Source: Bacteroidota bacterium (GTDB taxonomy: Bacteria; Bacteroidota; Bacteroidia; AKYH767-A; 2013-40CM-41-45). Taken from it: DNA of 64,000 nucleotides. Made by a program: the position numbers and the translations under genes. Below are positions 8,009-17,410 of this stretch, piece after piece (within the stretch, counting starts at the first letter, position 1; each line of letters starts with the position of its first letter). The stretch spans positions 124,001 through 188,000 of the forward strand of contig JADJSV010000008.1 in assembly GCA_016711505.1 (NCBI GenBank). Direction: 5' to 3'. The notes below the pieces were generated by a model. That model ran no database searches. It was not told the DNA's origin and saw nothing but the letters and a program-made list of their open reading frames with translations.

Positions 8009-8761
8009 ATGAAAAAAATATTGTCACTTATATTCGTATTAGTATTTTATACGTCAGTACATGCACAATACAGTATCCGTGATTCTTCGATTTCTTTTCC
8101 AATGATAGGAGCAACATTCAGCTATGAATTTCCTGCAGGAGATATGGCGGATCGTTTCGGACCAAATTTTTCGATCGGTGGAGCATTTCAATGGAAATTA
8201 AAATCTAACTGGCTTGTTGGCGTTGAAGGGAATTTTTTATTCAGTGATGTTGTGAGAGAGAACAATATTCTTGACAGTTATAAAACCCCGGACGGATATT
8301 TAATTGATGGAGCAGGCCAATTTGCATCTGTTACATTGAGTGAAAGAGGAATGCGCTTCAATCTGAAAGCAGGAAAAATATTTTCTTTCATCGGACCAAA
8401 CAAGAACAGCGGTTTATTGACAAGCCTGGGTGTAGGATATTTACAACACAGAATTTACATTGATACTCCAGGTAGTCCAATACCATGGCTGGAAGGTGAC
8501 AAACGCAGAGGTTTTGACAGAATGTCCAGTGGACTTTTTATAAACCAATTTGTCGGTTACATAAATTTCAGTAATAAAAGACTAGTCAATTTCTTTGCCG
8601 GATTTGAATTTACAGAAGGGTTTACGAAAAATCAAAGAGATTACAATTTCGATACCGGTTTGAAAGACAATAAAAACCGAACAGACATTTTAATTGGCTT
8701 TAAGGCAGGATGGGTATTTCCACTCTATAAAAGAGTTGCAGATAAATTCTATATTGACTAG
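8009..8761 (+). CDS. outer membrane beta-barrel protein
   Basis: The 250-residue protein has a signal peptide (cleavage near SVHAQ, residue 19) and a series of amphipathic beta strands (GATFSYEFPAGDMADRFG, FSIGGAFQWKLKSNWLVGVEGNFLFS, ILIGFKAGWVFPLY), typical of the small porin/OmpA-like barrel group in Bacteroidota. No periplasmic OmpA domain follows. It ends 2 bp before the Kdo transferase gene. In related genomes such a gene is often next to waaA, which suggests an envelope role; the exact function is unknown. Confidence 0.75.
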   Translation: MKKILSLIFVLVFYTSVHAQYSIRDSSISFPMIGATFSYEFPAGDMADRFGPNFSIGGAFQWKLKSNWLVGVEGNFLFSDVVRENNILDSYKTPDGYLIDGAGQFASVTLSERGMRFNLKAGKIFSFIGPNKNSGLLTSLGVGYLQHRIYIDTPGSPIPWLEGDKRRGFDRMSSGLFINQFVGYINFSNKRLVNFFAGFEFTEGFTKNQRDYNFDTGLKDNKNRTDILIGFKAGWVFPLYKRVADKFYID

Positions 8762-8763
8762 AA

Positions 8764-10062
8764 ATGCAGATCATTTATAGCCTGGCCATTCGGAGTTATT
8801 ATTTTACAATAGCCATTGCTGCTTTGTTTGGAAATAGTAAGGCCAAATTATGGATCAGCGGTCGCAGGAAATGGCATAAAATTCTCGAAGAAAAACTTGC
8901 CGGCTATTCAGGTAAAGAACGGTTCTGGTTTCACTGTGCTTCATTAGGCGAATTTGAACAAGGAAGAGCATTGATTGAAAAAGTCAGAAAAGAATTTCCG
9001 GACGCATTTATTTTGCTGACCTTCTTCTCCCCTTCCGGTTACGAAATCAGAAAAAATTATCCGGATGTAAACTTCGTCTGCTACTTACCTTTGGATACTA
9101 AAAGAAATGCCAAACAATTTGTAAGAATTCTGAATCCATCGAAAACAATTTTTATAAAGTATGAATTCTGGTACAACTATATAAATGAACTTTCAAAAGC
9201 CGGCAAACCACTATTTATAGCATCAGCTATATTCAGGCCGCAGCAGGTCTTTTTTAAATGGTATGGAACTTTTTTCAGAAGTATTTTGAAAAAGATCACC
9301 CATATCTTTTTACAGGATAATAATTCAATGCGGCTATTATCAGACCTGGGTGTAAACAATTGTTCTATAACAGGAGATACTCGTTTTGACAGGGTTTACA
9401 AAATTGCTCATGAAACAAAACCGATACCGGCAATTGAACAATTTCTCGGAAACCAAAACTCAATTGTTGCAGGCAGTACCTGGCCCGATGATGAAGAAAT
9501 ACTTTTACAAATTTTTCACTCATTAGACGACAACAATTTAAAATTGATCCTGGTTCCGCATGAAGTTTCCGAACAACGAATATTACAACTGAAAGATAAA
9601 ATTATCCGTCAGGCAAATTCAAAAGGTGTAGCATTGTATTCAGATAAAATTCTGAATAGAAATTCTTCGATTATGATCGTTGATACAATAGGGCTTCTTT
9701 CCTCAGTATATAAATACGCTACACTGACATGGATTGGCGGTGGATTTAACAATGGGATACATAATAGTCTGGAAGCTGCTGCCCATGGCAAACCAGTTTT
9801 CTTTGGACCGGAATATCAAAAGTTCAGAGAAGCACACGATCTGATCGGTATTCAGAGCGCTTTCAGTGTAAAGAATCCAATTGATGGAAAACGATTAATG
9901 CAAAAGTTATTACTCGATAAGTCATTGCTGGAAAAGACTGGTCAATTATCATCCGATTATGTCCAAAAAAATACTGGTGCAACAGAAAAGATTTTCTTTC
10001 ATATTTTCCAAAAATCAGAAGAAAGAAAAAAGCCGGGAGCACAACAAATTATTGAATATTGA
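8764..10062 (+). CDS. waaA: 3-deoxy-D-manno-octulosonic acid (Kdo) transferase
   Basis: WaaA/KdtA transfers Kdo from CMP-Kdo to lipid IVA on the inner face of the cytoplasmic membrane. The 432-residue length is normal. Family motifs are present in order: an N-terminal membrane helix (residues 1-22), WFHCASLGEFEQGR (~56-69, with the catalytic Glu), TFFSPSGYE, YEFWYNY, GSTWPDDE, and the C-terminal CMP-binding GGGFNNGIHNSLEAAAHGKP with FGPEYQKF. It shows that the cell makes Kdo-containing lipid A. It follows the barrel protein gene without a gap. Confidence 0.94.
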   Translation: MQIIYSLAIRSYYFTIAIAALFGNSKAKLWISGRRKWHKILEEKLAGYSGKERFWFHCASLGEFEQGRALIEKVRKEFPDAFILLTFFSPSGYEIRKNYPDVNFVCYLPLDTKRNAKQFVRILNPSKTIFIKYEFWYNYINELSKAGKPLFIASAIFRPQQVFFKWYGTFFRSILKKITHIFLQDNNSMRLLSDLGVNNCSITGDTRFDRVYKIAHETKPIPAIEQFLGNQNSIVAGSTWPDDEEILLQIFHSLDDNNLKLILVPHEVSEQRILQLKDKIIRQANSKGVALYSDKILNRNSSIMIVDTIGLLSSVYKYATLTWIGGGFNNGIHNSLEAAAHGKPVFFGPEYQKFREAHDLIGIQSAFSVKNPIDGKRLMQKLLLDKSLLEKTGQLSSDYVQKNTGATEKIFFHIFQKSEERKKPGAQQIIEY

Positions 10063-10109
10063 CTTTTATGATAAAACGAGATGATAGTGAGTGTTCATTT
10101 TAAAAGTAG

Positions 10110-10117
10110 TATTTTTG
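10110..10117 (+). promoter_or_regulatory. possible -7 promoter box for the yceI-sensor operon
   Basis: TATTTTTG matches TAnnTTTG and sits 25 bp before the yceI start in an 79-bp spacer after waaA. No good -33 element is seen, so confidence is low. Confidence 0.3.
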
Positions 10118-10141
10118 TAAGACGAAGAATTCAGGGAAACC

Positions 10142-10696
10142 ATGCGTAGAATTATTTTACTTTTATTTCTGATCCATGCCACTGCCAATGCGCAGATAAA
10201 TTCGCTCTATTATACAAACACAGGTAAGATCTCTTTTAAATCGGAATCCAAGCAAGAATTGATTGCGGCAAGTTCTGATGAAATGCAAGGCATCATCGAT
10301 GAAGAGAAAAAAACTTTTGTATTCAAGGTTAAGATCAGAACATTTAATGGCTTTAACAGTGCATTACAACAGGAGCATTTTAATGAAAAGTTTTTAGAGT
10401 CAGAAAAATTTCCTCAGGCTACATTTATGGGCAAGATCATCGAAGACATAGATCTTAAAAAAGATGGAGTTTTTGAGATCAGGGCAAAAGGGAAATTATG
10501 GATTCATGGAGTGGAGAATGAAAGAATTATCAGATCAGAGGTTACGATAAAAAACGGAATTATTAATATCCAGTCACATTTCACAGTAGCTTTATCTGAT
10601 CACAATATAAAAGTACCAAAAGTTGTGCATGAAAAAGTATCAAGTGAGATCAGTGTCGAGATATCAGCACAACTGAAGAAAAAAACTGCAAATTGA
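10142..10696 (+). CDS. YceI-family lipocalin-like protein
   Basis: A 184-residue exported protein (signal peptide ending at NANAQ, residue ~18) with the YceI fold: KISFKSES near the start, FKVKIRTFNGFNSALQQEHFNEKFLESEKFPQATFMGKI (~60-100) and WIHGVENERIIRSEV, the family strands that form a lipid/isoprenoid-binding barrel. The ligand is unknown. It overlaps the following sensor kinase by 4 nt, suggesting coordinated expression. A paralogue lies at 16244-16807, with the same HFNE...SEKFPQA type core. Confidence 0.9.
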   Translation: MRRIILLLFLIHATANAQINSLYYTNTGKISFKSESKQELIAASSDEMQGIIDEEKKTFVFKVKIRTFNGFNSALQQEHFNEKFLESEKFPQATFMGKIIEDIDLKKDGVFEIRAKGKLWIHGVENERIIRSEVTIKNGIINIQSHFTVALSDHNIKVPKVVHEKVSSEISVEISAQLKKKTAN

Positions 10697-13584
10697 ACGA
10701 TTATATCAAAGGATTTCTGACAGGGATCTTATTTTCCTTTCTATCGATTCAGGCGAGTGCACAACACACACTTTCTAAATCGTTTGATATCCGGACAGAA
10801 GGTGTCAGGCCAAAGTTCACAAAACTTTTTTGCGATAATAAGGGATTGATCTGGACAGGAACTGACAAGGGGATCTTTACTTTTGATGGAATTAATTTTT
10901 CCAAATTAAGTGGCAGTGATAGCTTAGCACCAGGAATTGTAACTGCAATGTATGAAGATCGGTCCGGGCTCATCTGGGTTGGTTTTGATAACGGCAAACT
11001 CGTTAAAATCGGAGGAAGAACAATTTCAAGTTATAATCCTCAGGAAGGCTTCCCAAAATCTGCGATCACTGCATTTGCTGAAAACAAATCCGGAGTTTTA
11101 TTTTTTGCAACAAAAGGTGAGGGCGTTTATTGTATTGAAAAAGGTATAATGTACAACATTGACCATGACGATAATCTTTCCGACGATTATTGTTATGCAA
11201 TGATCCTCTTACCGGATGGCCGTATTTGCGTTGGCACAGATGAAGGAATTAATTTCATAGAATTTTCGAATGGAGTTAAGAAAGTTACATCGTTTGGAAA
11301 TTCACAAGGTCTGCCGGATGACATTGTACGTTCATTAACAATGGATAAATCAAATAGATTGTGGCTCGGGTTTCAGGACAAAGGCATTTGTATTTTCGAT
11401 TATGTAAACAATAAAATTTCTTTCCAGCCGGAAGAGATTTCTAAAGGTCAGATAAATTCTCTTCTTTCAAGCGGCGATATTTTGTGGGTGAACACTGAAG
11501 AAAATGGCATTCTGAAATATGATAAATATGGAAAAAGCTCACGGTTGGTCAGCGAAAATAATTTACAAAACAGAGCAATAGATATTATTGCTGACCTTGA
11601 GAACAATATCTGGTTGGCCGAATCAATTCATTTAACAAGAACGAGTGGCGATAAAATAATTTCTATCAATTCCATTGATAATACAAAGATCAATTTTATT
11701 CATTGTGTAATTACAGATAAAAAAGGTGGAATCTGGTTTTGTCCGGACAGACAGCTTTCACATATGTATAGAGATAAAAATGGAGAATGGGAAATTGAAA
11801 ATTTTAAGATTATAGAATCCAAAGAACCTGCTGATATTGTTACACTCTACGAAGACATTTACGGATTCATCTGGGTTGGCTCTCTTGGTGAGGGAGTGTA
11901 TCGATTCAACCCAGCAACAGGTAAAGTAAGGCGTTTTAATGAAAAGACAAATATTGAAGAGTCAAGTATTTTATCTATTACAGGTGATGGTGATGAAATA
12001 TGGATCGGTGGTTTCAACGGCGTCAGCAAGTTTCGAATTGTTTCAGATGGCGCTTCAGAAAAAGCAGTTATTGTAAAGGATACTTTGTCAACTAAAAGGT
12101 TGACCAACGATTATGTCTATTCTGTGTTTATTGATTCAAAAAAAAGAATTTGGTTTGGAACAGATGAGCAAGGACTTTATTATTTAAAAGATGGCGAAGT
12201 GGTAAATCTTCCTTTGAATCACAATTCGGTTCATTCGTTCACTGAAGATATTTACGGAAAGATCTGGTTCTCTATGCCGGATGCCGGACTTGGTTATTTT
12301 TATGATAACAAGATAAATTTCTTTTCTGCAAAAGATGGATTATCTGACCCCTCTCCTGTTTCTCTTTTATCAATGAAAAATGGAAAACTGATCATTGTAC
12401 ATTCCAATGGTTTTGACATTCTCGACCCAAAAACATTAAAGATCATCTATCATAGTAGTGAAGAAAATCTTGCAGATATAAATTCCGATCTCAATTCAAT
12501 TGCGCAATCACCGGATAGTTCAATTTGGATTGGAACAGAAAAAGGTTTGATAAACTATCAGCCATTCTCAGACTTGAACATTTCAGAGCCTGCATTATCA
12601 TTCTCCGGTGTGTCCGTTTTTTTAAAGAACATCGAAACAAATCAAAAGAAATTTTCTCATGAAGAAAATAATCTGCGGTTTGACCTAAACGGATTATGGT
12701 ATTCAGATCCACAAAGAGTAAATTATTCTTTTTATCTGGAAGGATATTCCAATAAATGGGAGAATACAAAAGACAAGAATATTGTGTTTTCAAAACTATC
12801 ACCGGGGAATTATACATTGAAAGTTCGTTCTTCTTTGAACAGCAACTTTAATTTATCGAAAGAAATAACATATACTTTTGAAATAACCCCGCCCTATTGG
12901 CAAACCTGGTGGTTCAGAGGTCTTTTTGCTTTTGTAGTTGCGCTTTTACTGGTATTGATCATTCGCAGAAGAGAAAACAGATTAAGAAAACTTGACCTTT
13001 TACAAAAAGAAAAAATAGAATTTCAATTTGAAACATTAAAGAATCAGGTAAATCCTCACTTTCTTTTTAATAGTTTCAATACCTTAGTGAATGTAATAGA
13101 GACCGATTCAAAATCGGCCGTTCAGTATGTTCAAAAATTATCAGAGTTTTTCCGTTCGATAGTTAACTACAGAGACAAAAATTTAATTTTCTTAGAAGAA
13201 GAAATCTCTTTACTTGAAAATTACATTTTTATACAAAAGGAAAGATACGGCGATAACTTAAAAATAAAGATCGACCTCGATAAAAAAACAATGTCAACTT
13301 TTACCATTCCACCATTGACTCTTCAATTACTTGCAGAAAACGCCTTGAAGCACAATGCTATTTCAAAAGAAACTCCGCTTCAAATCAGTTTAATTTCTGA
13401 AAACGGCCGGTTAGTAATTAGAAATAATATCAACAGAAAAATATCAAAAGAAAGAAGTTCCGGAATGGGACTTCAGAATATTGTAAACAGATACAGATTG
13501 CTTACAAAAGAAAAAGTTGAAATTGATGAAACAGTTTCTACCTTTACTGTATCATTGCCAATGTTAAATCCACAATCTGCATGA
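10693..13584 (+). CDS. LytS-type sensor histidine kinase with periplasmic beta-propeller
   Basis: This 963-residue membrane sensor has a signal peptide (SIQASAQ, cleavage near residue 24), about ten or more propeller repeats of the reg_prop type (e.g. GLIWTGTDKGIF, GLIWVGFDNGKL, GFIWVGSLGEGVY, RIWFGTDEQGLYY) to residue ~620, a Y_Y_Y domain (~655-730, YSFYLEGYSNKWENT), one transmembrane helix (~738-757), and a His_kinase domain with the phospho-acceptor His789 in QVNPHFLFNSFN, then a HATPase region (LLAENALKHNAI). The start is TTG at 10693 inside the yceI stop, which gives a complete signal peptide. The LytTR regulator overlaps by 4 nt, so they are a cognate pair. The ligand is unknown. Confidence 0.93.
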   Translation: MNDYIKGFLTGILFSFLSIQASAQHTLSKSFDIRTEGVRPKFTKLFCDNKGLIWTGTDKGIFTFDGINFSKLSGSDSLAPGIVTAMYEDRSGLIWVGFDNGKLVKIGGRTISSYNPQEGFPKSAITAFAENKSGVLFFATKGEGVYCIEKGIMYNIDHDDNLSDDYCYAMILLPDGRICVGTDEGINFIEFSNGVKKVTSFGNSQGLPDDIVRSLTMDKSNRLWLGFQDKGICIFDYVNNKISFQPEEISKGQINSLLSSGDILWVNTEENGILKYDKYGKSSRLVSENNLQNRAIDIIADLENNIWLAESIHLTRTSGDKIISINSIDNTKINFIHCVITDKKGGIWFCPDRQLSHMYRDKNGEWEIENFKIIESKEPADIVTLYEDIYGFIWVGSLGEGVYRFNPATGKVRRFNEKTNIEESSILSITGDGDEIWIGGFNGVSKFRIVSDGASEKAVIVKDTLSTKRLTNDYVYSVFIDSKKRIWFGTDEQGLYYLKDGEVVNLPLNHNSVHSFTEDIYGKIWFSMPDAGLGYFYDNKINFFSAKDGLSDPSPVSLLSMKNGKLIIVHSNGFDILDPKTLKIIYHSSEENLADINSDLNSIAQSPDSSIWIGTEKGLINYQPFSDLNISEPALSFSGVSVFLKNIETNQKKFSHEENNLRFDLNGLWYSDPQRVNYSFYLEGYSNKWENTKDKNIVFSKLSPGNYTLKVRSSLNSNFNLSKEITYTFEITPPYWQTWWFRGLFAFVVALLLVLIIRRRENRLRKLDLLQKEKIEFQFETLKNQVNPHFLFNSFNTLVNVIETDSKSAVQYVQKLSEFFRSIVNYRDKNLIFLEEEISLLENYIFIQKERYGDNLKIKIDLDKKTMSTFTIPPLTLQLLAENALKHNAISKETPLQISLISENGRLVIRNNINRKISKERSSGMGLQNIVNRYRLLTKEKVEIDETVSTFTVSLPMLNPQSA

Positions 13585-14345
13585 GAATTTTAATTATCGA
13601 AGACGAACAGCCTGCCTCTACCCGACTGAAAAAACTATTACTTGAAGCTGAGCCTGAGGCAATAATTCTGGATGAGATCGTGAGTGTTAAATCAGCTGTA
13701 GATTGGTTTAAAAATCACAGTCAGCCGGATCTTGTATTTATGGATATTCATCTTTCCGATGGCAACAGTTTTGACATTTTTGAATTGGTAAACATTACTG
13801 CTCCGGTAATTTTCATAACTGCATATGATGAATTCGCGCTAAAGGCATTCAAAGTAAATAGTGTAGAATACCTTTTGAAGCCGGTCAAGCAGGAAGAATT
13901 AGTTGGGGCATTAAATAAGTTTAAAACATACTTTAATAAAAATACACAGCTTCCGGATCTGAGTAAAATAATGGAGAATCTGAAAGATCCCGGCTCGACT
14001 TATAAAAAAAGATTTTTGATCCGTTACGGAGAACATATCAAAGCTGTAGAAACAGAAAACGTAGCATATTTTTATACGGAGGAAAAAATAAATTTTTTAA
14101 GAACAAAAGACAATCACTCTTATCATATAGAATATAACCTTGATAAACTTGAAGGCATATTAGATCCTGCAAAATTTTTCAGGATCAATCGTCAGTTTAT
14201 AATAAATTATGAAGCGATCGATCAGATGTTCTCTTTTTCGAAATCCAGAGTAAAAATAAATTTGAAACCACCGATCAATCTGGACACGATCGTAAGTACA
14301 GAGCGATCACCACTCTTTAAAGAATGGTTGTCAGGTAAAGAATAA
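13581..14345 (+). CDS. LytTR-family response regulator
   Basis: A 254-residue regulator: receiver domain (~1-120) with IIEDE, the phospho-acceptor Asp55 (FMDIHLSDG), the conserved Thr in FITAYD and Lys in LLKPV; then a linker and a LytTR DNA-binding domain (~150-250: RFLIRYGEHIKAVETENVAYFYTE ... FFRINRQFIINYEAI). It is the output partner of the overlapping propeller kinase. Its target promoters cannot be told; the neighbouring yceI is a candidate. Confidence 0.95.
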   Translation: MRILIIEDEQPASTRLKKLLLEAEPEAIILDEIVSVKSAVDWFKNHSQPDLVFMDIHLSDGNSFDIFELVNITAPVIFITAYDEFALKAFKVNSVEYLLKPVKQEELVGALNKFKTYFNKNTQLPDLSKIMENLKDPGSTYKKRFLIRYGEHIKAVETENVAYFYTEEKINFLRTKDNHSYHIEYNLDKLEGILDPAKFFRINRQFIINYEAIDQMFSFSKSRVKINLKPPINLDTIVSTERSPLFKEWLSGKE

Positions 14346-14530
14346 ATAATGCCATACATTAAGTTTGCAAGTCTGGAAGTAAAATGAATTTGACATTTTT
14401 TCTTTGCTTAATCCAAGTTATACATTACATATTTTTTCTTTGTTTTTAGTTTATTTTCGCCGAAAATCGGCTTCGGAACTCAATTTTTCCTGTTCAGCAT
14501 CATTTATAATATAGAACAATAATGTCGTTG

Positions 14531-14538
14531 TAAATTTG
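14531..14538 (+). promoter_or_regulatory. possible -7 promoter box for the cytochrome lipoprotein genes
   Basis: TAAATTTG fits TAnnTTTG and lies 32 bp before the first cytochrome-like gene, in a 225-bp AT-rich spacer that separates it from the two-component operon. No convincing -33 element. Confidence 0.35.
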
Positions 14539-14570
14539 TTCTATCAAATAAGATTATCAATAAAGAATAG

Positions 14571-15326
14571 ATGCAACGGACAAAAAAAATATTTCTTGAT
14601 CTCATGCTCGCAGGAGTAATATTCTTGCTGGTGTTAATGATGTTTGCATTGAGTTCATGTAAACATCAGCCACAAATTTTGCCTGCTGATTTAACCGGAG
14701 GAAATGAAAATCCGGGTGGAGGAACAGTTGGAAACGAAAATAATTGTGATCCAAATGTAGTTTACTTTGAACAACAGATCCTGCCAATTATTGTAAGTAA
14801 CTGCGCAAAGAGCGGTTGTCATAACTCAATAGACCATGAAGAAGATATTGTATTGAATTCTTACAGTTCTATTATGAGTGATGGAGAAATTTCTGCAGGA
14901 AACCCAGGCAACAGTGAATTATACGAAGTGATTACAGAAACAGATCCGGATGATATCATGCCGCCACCGCCTCACAGTCCATTAACATCTGCACAAATTG
15001 CATTGATCAGAACATGGATCCAGCAAGGAGCACAAAACAACTCTTGTCAGAATACGTGTGATACAACGAATGTTACTTACAGCGGAAGTATAATTCCTAT
15101 CCTTCAGAATTCTTGTATTGGTTGTCATAGCGGAAGTACACCGGGTGGAAATATCAGTCTGAATACATACGCAGGAGTATTTACACAGGCTACAAATGGA
15201 AAATTATTTGGCAGTGTAAATCATTCAACAGGATTTTCGGCGATGCCAAAAGGTGGAAATAAGTTGAGCACATGTCAGATCGATATGATCAGGATCTGGA
15301 TAGATGCGGGAGCGCCAAACAATTAA
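14571..15326 (+). CDS. lipoprotein with two cytochrome c-like domains
   Basis: The 251-residue protein has a membrane-spanning signal (LMLAGVIFLLVLMMFALSSC) with a lipobox-like cysteine near residue 30, a Gly/Asn-rich linker, and two tandem cytochrome-like domains. The first has NCAKSGCHN (~81-89), a CX4CH variant; the second has the regular NSCIGCHSG (~181). Each domain ends with the distal Met region (DIMPPPP; FSAMPKGG) and an IRTWIQQGAQNN/IRIWIDAGAPNN helix, as in the planctomycete/Bacteroidota c-type domains. It is probably a periplasmic electron carrier anchored to the membrane. The next gene starts 3 bp later and is a shorter relative. Confidence 0.85.
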   Translation: MQRTKKIFLDLMLAGVIFLLVLMMFALSSCKHQPQILPADLTGGNENPGGGTVGNENNCDPNVVYFEQQILPIIVSNCAKSGCHNSIDHEEDIVLNSYSSIMSDGEISAGNPGNSELYEVITETDPDDIMPPPPHSPLTSAQIALIRTWIQQGAQNNSCQNTCDTTNVTYSGSIIPILQNSCIGCHSGSTPGGNISLNTYAGVFTQATNGKLFGSVNHSTGFSAMPKGGNKLSTCQIDMIRIWIDAGAPNN

Positions 15327-15329
15327 CCT

Positions 15330-15707
15330 ATGAAAAACATTAATCGAACGATATTTGTTTGTCTGGTAGTTTTCGGATTGTCATCTTGCTACTATGATAT
15401 TCAGGAAGACATTCATCCGGAGCTTGCATCACAGATCTGTGACACAAGTGTAGCACAATATGCAGGACAGATCAAAACAATTATGCAGAATAATTGTAGT
15501 TCTTGTCATAGCACTGCATCAGCATCCGGCGGAATAATTACCGATACTTATCAGGACCTTAAGCGGATTGCAGATAATGGTACGTTAATTGGAAGTATCA
15601 CACACGCAGCAGGTTTCAGGGCAATGCCTCAGAATCTTCCCAAATTATCGGCTTGCAATATTAAGTTGATTGAAAAATGGGTTCGTGAAGGTTCTCAGAA
15701 TAATTAA
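15330..15707 (+). CDS. single-domain cytochrome c-like lipoprotein
   Basis: A 125-residue lipoprotein (lipobox VFGLSSCYYD, Cys ~20) with one heme-binding NNCSSCHS (CXXCH) motif near residue 56, a distal FRAMPQN methionine and the terminal IEKWVREGSQNN helix. It is very similar in layout to the second domain of the preceding protein, so the pair probably arose by duplication and acts together in periplasmic electron transfer. The partner enzymes are not known; the cbb3 oxidase operon is 4 kb away on the other strand. Confidence 0.85.
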   Translation: MKNINRTIFVCLVVFGLSSCYYDIQEDIHPELASQICDTSVAQYAGQIKTIMQNNCSSCHSTASASGGIITDTYQDLKRIADNGTLIGSITHAAGFRAMPQNLPKLSACNIKLIEKWVREGSQNN

Positions 15708-15800
15708 GAAAAGATGAATTCCTGTTTAATACAGGTCTAATAATATAAAAGTCAAGGTCAAACCAAAATTAATTCAGTTTTCAACTCTAAATTTGTGTCA

Positions 15801-16220
15801 ATGAAAAAGAAAATATTTTTAGCGTTAGGCATAATGGCCTTAGCCGGTGCTGCATTCGGCTTTTACTTATTCAATAAGCCGCATCAGAGTATCCTGAATG
15901 ACAAACCGGATTTCGTGGTTGAATCAGCTGCCATCATCAATGAATTTGAAACGAATGAAGATGCAGCCAATAAAAAATTTAATGGCAAGGTCATTGAAGT
16001 AGCAGGAATCGTATCCGAAAAAACAAAAGACGAACAAGGCAAGCTGAACATTACACTTCAGGGAGCTGATATAGCAGGAATCGGATGTGTATTTGAAAAG
16101 GCAGCACAATCCAAAGCAGCAGCACTCGCAGAAGGTCAACAAGTAAGAATAAAAGGAATCTGCACAGGCATATTGATGGATGTAGTAATGGTAGACTGTG
16201 TAGTAGTAGAAAATAATTAA
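15801..16220 (+). CDS. OB-fold tRNA_anti-like protein
   Basis: A 139-residue protein with one N-terminal membrane helix (IFLALGIMALAGAAFGFYLF) and a single OB-fold domain of the tRNA_anti-like family (KKFNGKVIEVAGIVSEK, LQGADIAGIGCVFEK, EGQQVRIKGICTGILMDVVMVDCVV). These are common, uncharacterised membrane-anchored or periplasmic proteins in Bacteroidota. ATG at 15801 is preferred to GTG at 15795. A perfect TAAATTTG box lies at 15788-15795, which would leave almost no leader, so its use as promoter is doubtful. It precedes a YceI gene by 23 bp. Confidence 0.8.
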   Translation: MKKKIFLALGIMALAGAAFGFYLFNKPHQSILNDKPDFVVESAAIINEFETNEDAANKKFNGKVIEVAGIVSEKTKDEQGKLNITLQGADIAGIGCVFEKAAQSKAAALAEGQQVRIKGICTGILMDVVMVDCVVVENN

Positions 16221-16243
16221 TCAAACAAACTTAAAATATAACT

Positions 16244-16807
16244 ATGAAAAAAGTAATTTTTGCAATAGCATTATTAATTTCGACATCAGCTGTTTTCGGA
16301 CAGAAAGTTTTGACAAAGAACGGTAAGGTTCATTTTGATGCGACAAGTCCAAACTCTCCAGAAAAAATCGATGCTACAAACGACAAAACAATGAGTGTGA
16401 TTGATGCTTCAACAGGTGCGATTGAATTTGCGCTATTAATGAAAGCATTTAGTTTTGAAAAAGCACTTATGCAGGAACATTTCAACGAGAATTATGTTGA
16501 GTCAGATAAATTTCCGAAAGCATCTTTCAAAGGTACGATCACAAATATGAGTAGTATCGATCTGAAGAAAGACGGGACGTATCCTGCAACTGTGAAAGGA
16601 CAAATGACACTTCACGGTGAAACGAAAGAGATCAGTGCAACAGGAAACATTACAGTAAAAGGTGGAAGTATCACTGCAGCAAAATCGGAATTCAGTTTAA
16701 TGCTTGCAGATTATAAGATCGAAGTTCCATCAGTAGTAAAAGACAAAGTATCAAAAGAAGCAAAGATCACTGTTGATCTAAGTTTCCAGCCGATGGCTGC
16801 TAAATAA
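16244..16807 (+). CDS. YceI-family protein (second copy)
   Basis: A 187-residue exported YceI lipocalin-like protein: signal peptide ending near SAVFGQ, then KVHFDATSP, FALLMKAFSFEKALMQEHFNENYVESDKFPKASFKGTI and LHGETKEISATGNITVKGG, and the C-terminal FSLMLADYKIEVP strand. It is a clear paralogue of the product at 10142-10696. It closes a rightward cluster with the cytochrome-like lipoproteins and the OB-fold protein and is followed by a terminator. Confidence 0.93.
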   Translation: MKKVIFAIALLISTSAVFGQKVLTKNGKVHFDATSPNSPEKIDATNDKTMSVIDASTGAIEFALLMKAFSFEKALMQEHFNENYVESDKFPKASFKGTITNMSSIDLKKDGTYPATVKGQMTLHGETKEISATGNITVKGGSITAAKSEFSLMLADYKIEVPSVVKDKVSKEAKITVDLSFQPMAAK

Positions 16808-16843
16808 AGACAGGGTTTACAAATTAGGTGTTCATGTGGTTTG

Positions 16844-16876
16844 ACCCGCTCGGCAGAAATGTTGGGCGGGTTTTTT
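16844..16876 (+). terminator. rho-independent terminator after yceI
   Basis: ACCCGC (16844-16849) pairs with GCGGGT (16866-16871) around a 16-nt loop, followed directly by six T. It lies 37 bp past the yceI stop, facing the convergent DoxX gene. Confidence 0.75.
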
Positions 16877-16933
16877 ATGTCGATTAAAGTGTGACCCCGG
16901 CTTAGACGCCTGAACAAATTATATTGCAAGAAA

Positions 16934-17347
16934 TTAAAATAACTTCCCAATTAACCTATCAACCGAATAAACATCCACCGAAAAAGGAATTGCCCACAAC
17001 ATCAGAACAAAAATAAAACGCGGGAAGTAGTGTTGCATGTCCCACATAGCTTTGATGGAGGAGAATGAAATTGCTACGAACAGGAGATCAACAGAGAGGA
17101 TGGCGAGGGTTGGGAATTTCAGGAGGCCTATGAACAGGAATAAGCCGCCGATGAGTTCTGCGTAGGATGAGATGGTGATCAGTGGCTTTAGTAAGGACTT
17201 GGGCCAGATGGTAGGATTCATCGGATCGTCGAAGGTGCGGACGACGTTGGAAATTTTTATGCGGAAAATTTTGTCGTAACCCTGAAAGAAAAAAAGCGAG
17301 CCTGTGACCAGTCTCAGCATTAAGGTTACAATGTCAAGGTTTTCCAT
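16934..17347 (-). CDS. DoxX-family membrane protein
   Basis: A 137-residue protein with four transmembrane helices and the DoxX opening pattern LMLRLVTGSLFFFQGYDKIF; YAELIGGLFLFIGLL and LSVDLLFVAISF follow. DoxX-like proteins are membrane components often linked to redox processes, but their biochemical role is unsettled. It lies 63 bp downstream of the cbb3 gene cluster in the same direction and may be its last member. Confidence 0.8.
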   Translation of the reverse strand: MENLDIVTLMLRLVTGSLFFFQGYDKIFRIKISNVVRTFDDPMNPTIWPKSLLKPLITISSYAELIGGLFLFIGLLKFPTLAILSVDLLFVAISFSSIKAMWDMQHYFPRFIFVLMLWAIPFSVDVYSVDRLIGKLF

Positions 17348-17410
17348 TTATAAATTGATTTAGTCAAAGCTACAAAAAAAGATTTATCTAAATCCCGCTC
17401 AATTAACTTT

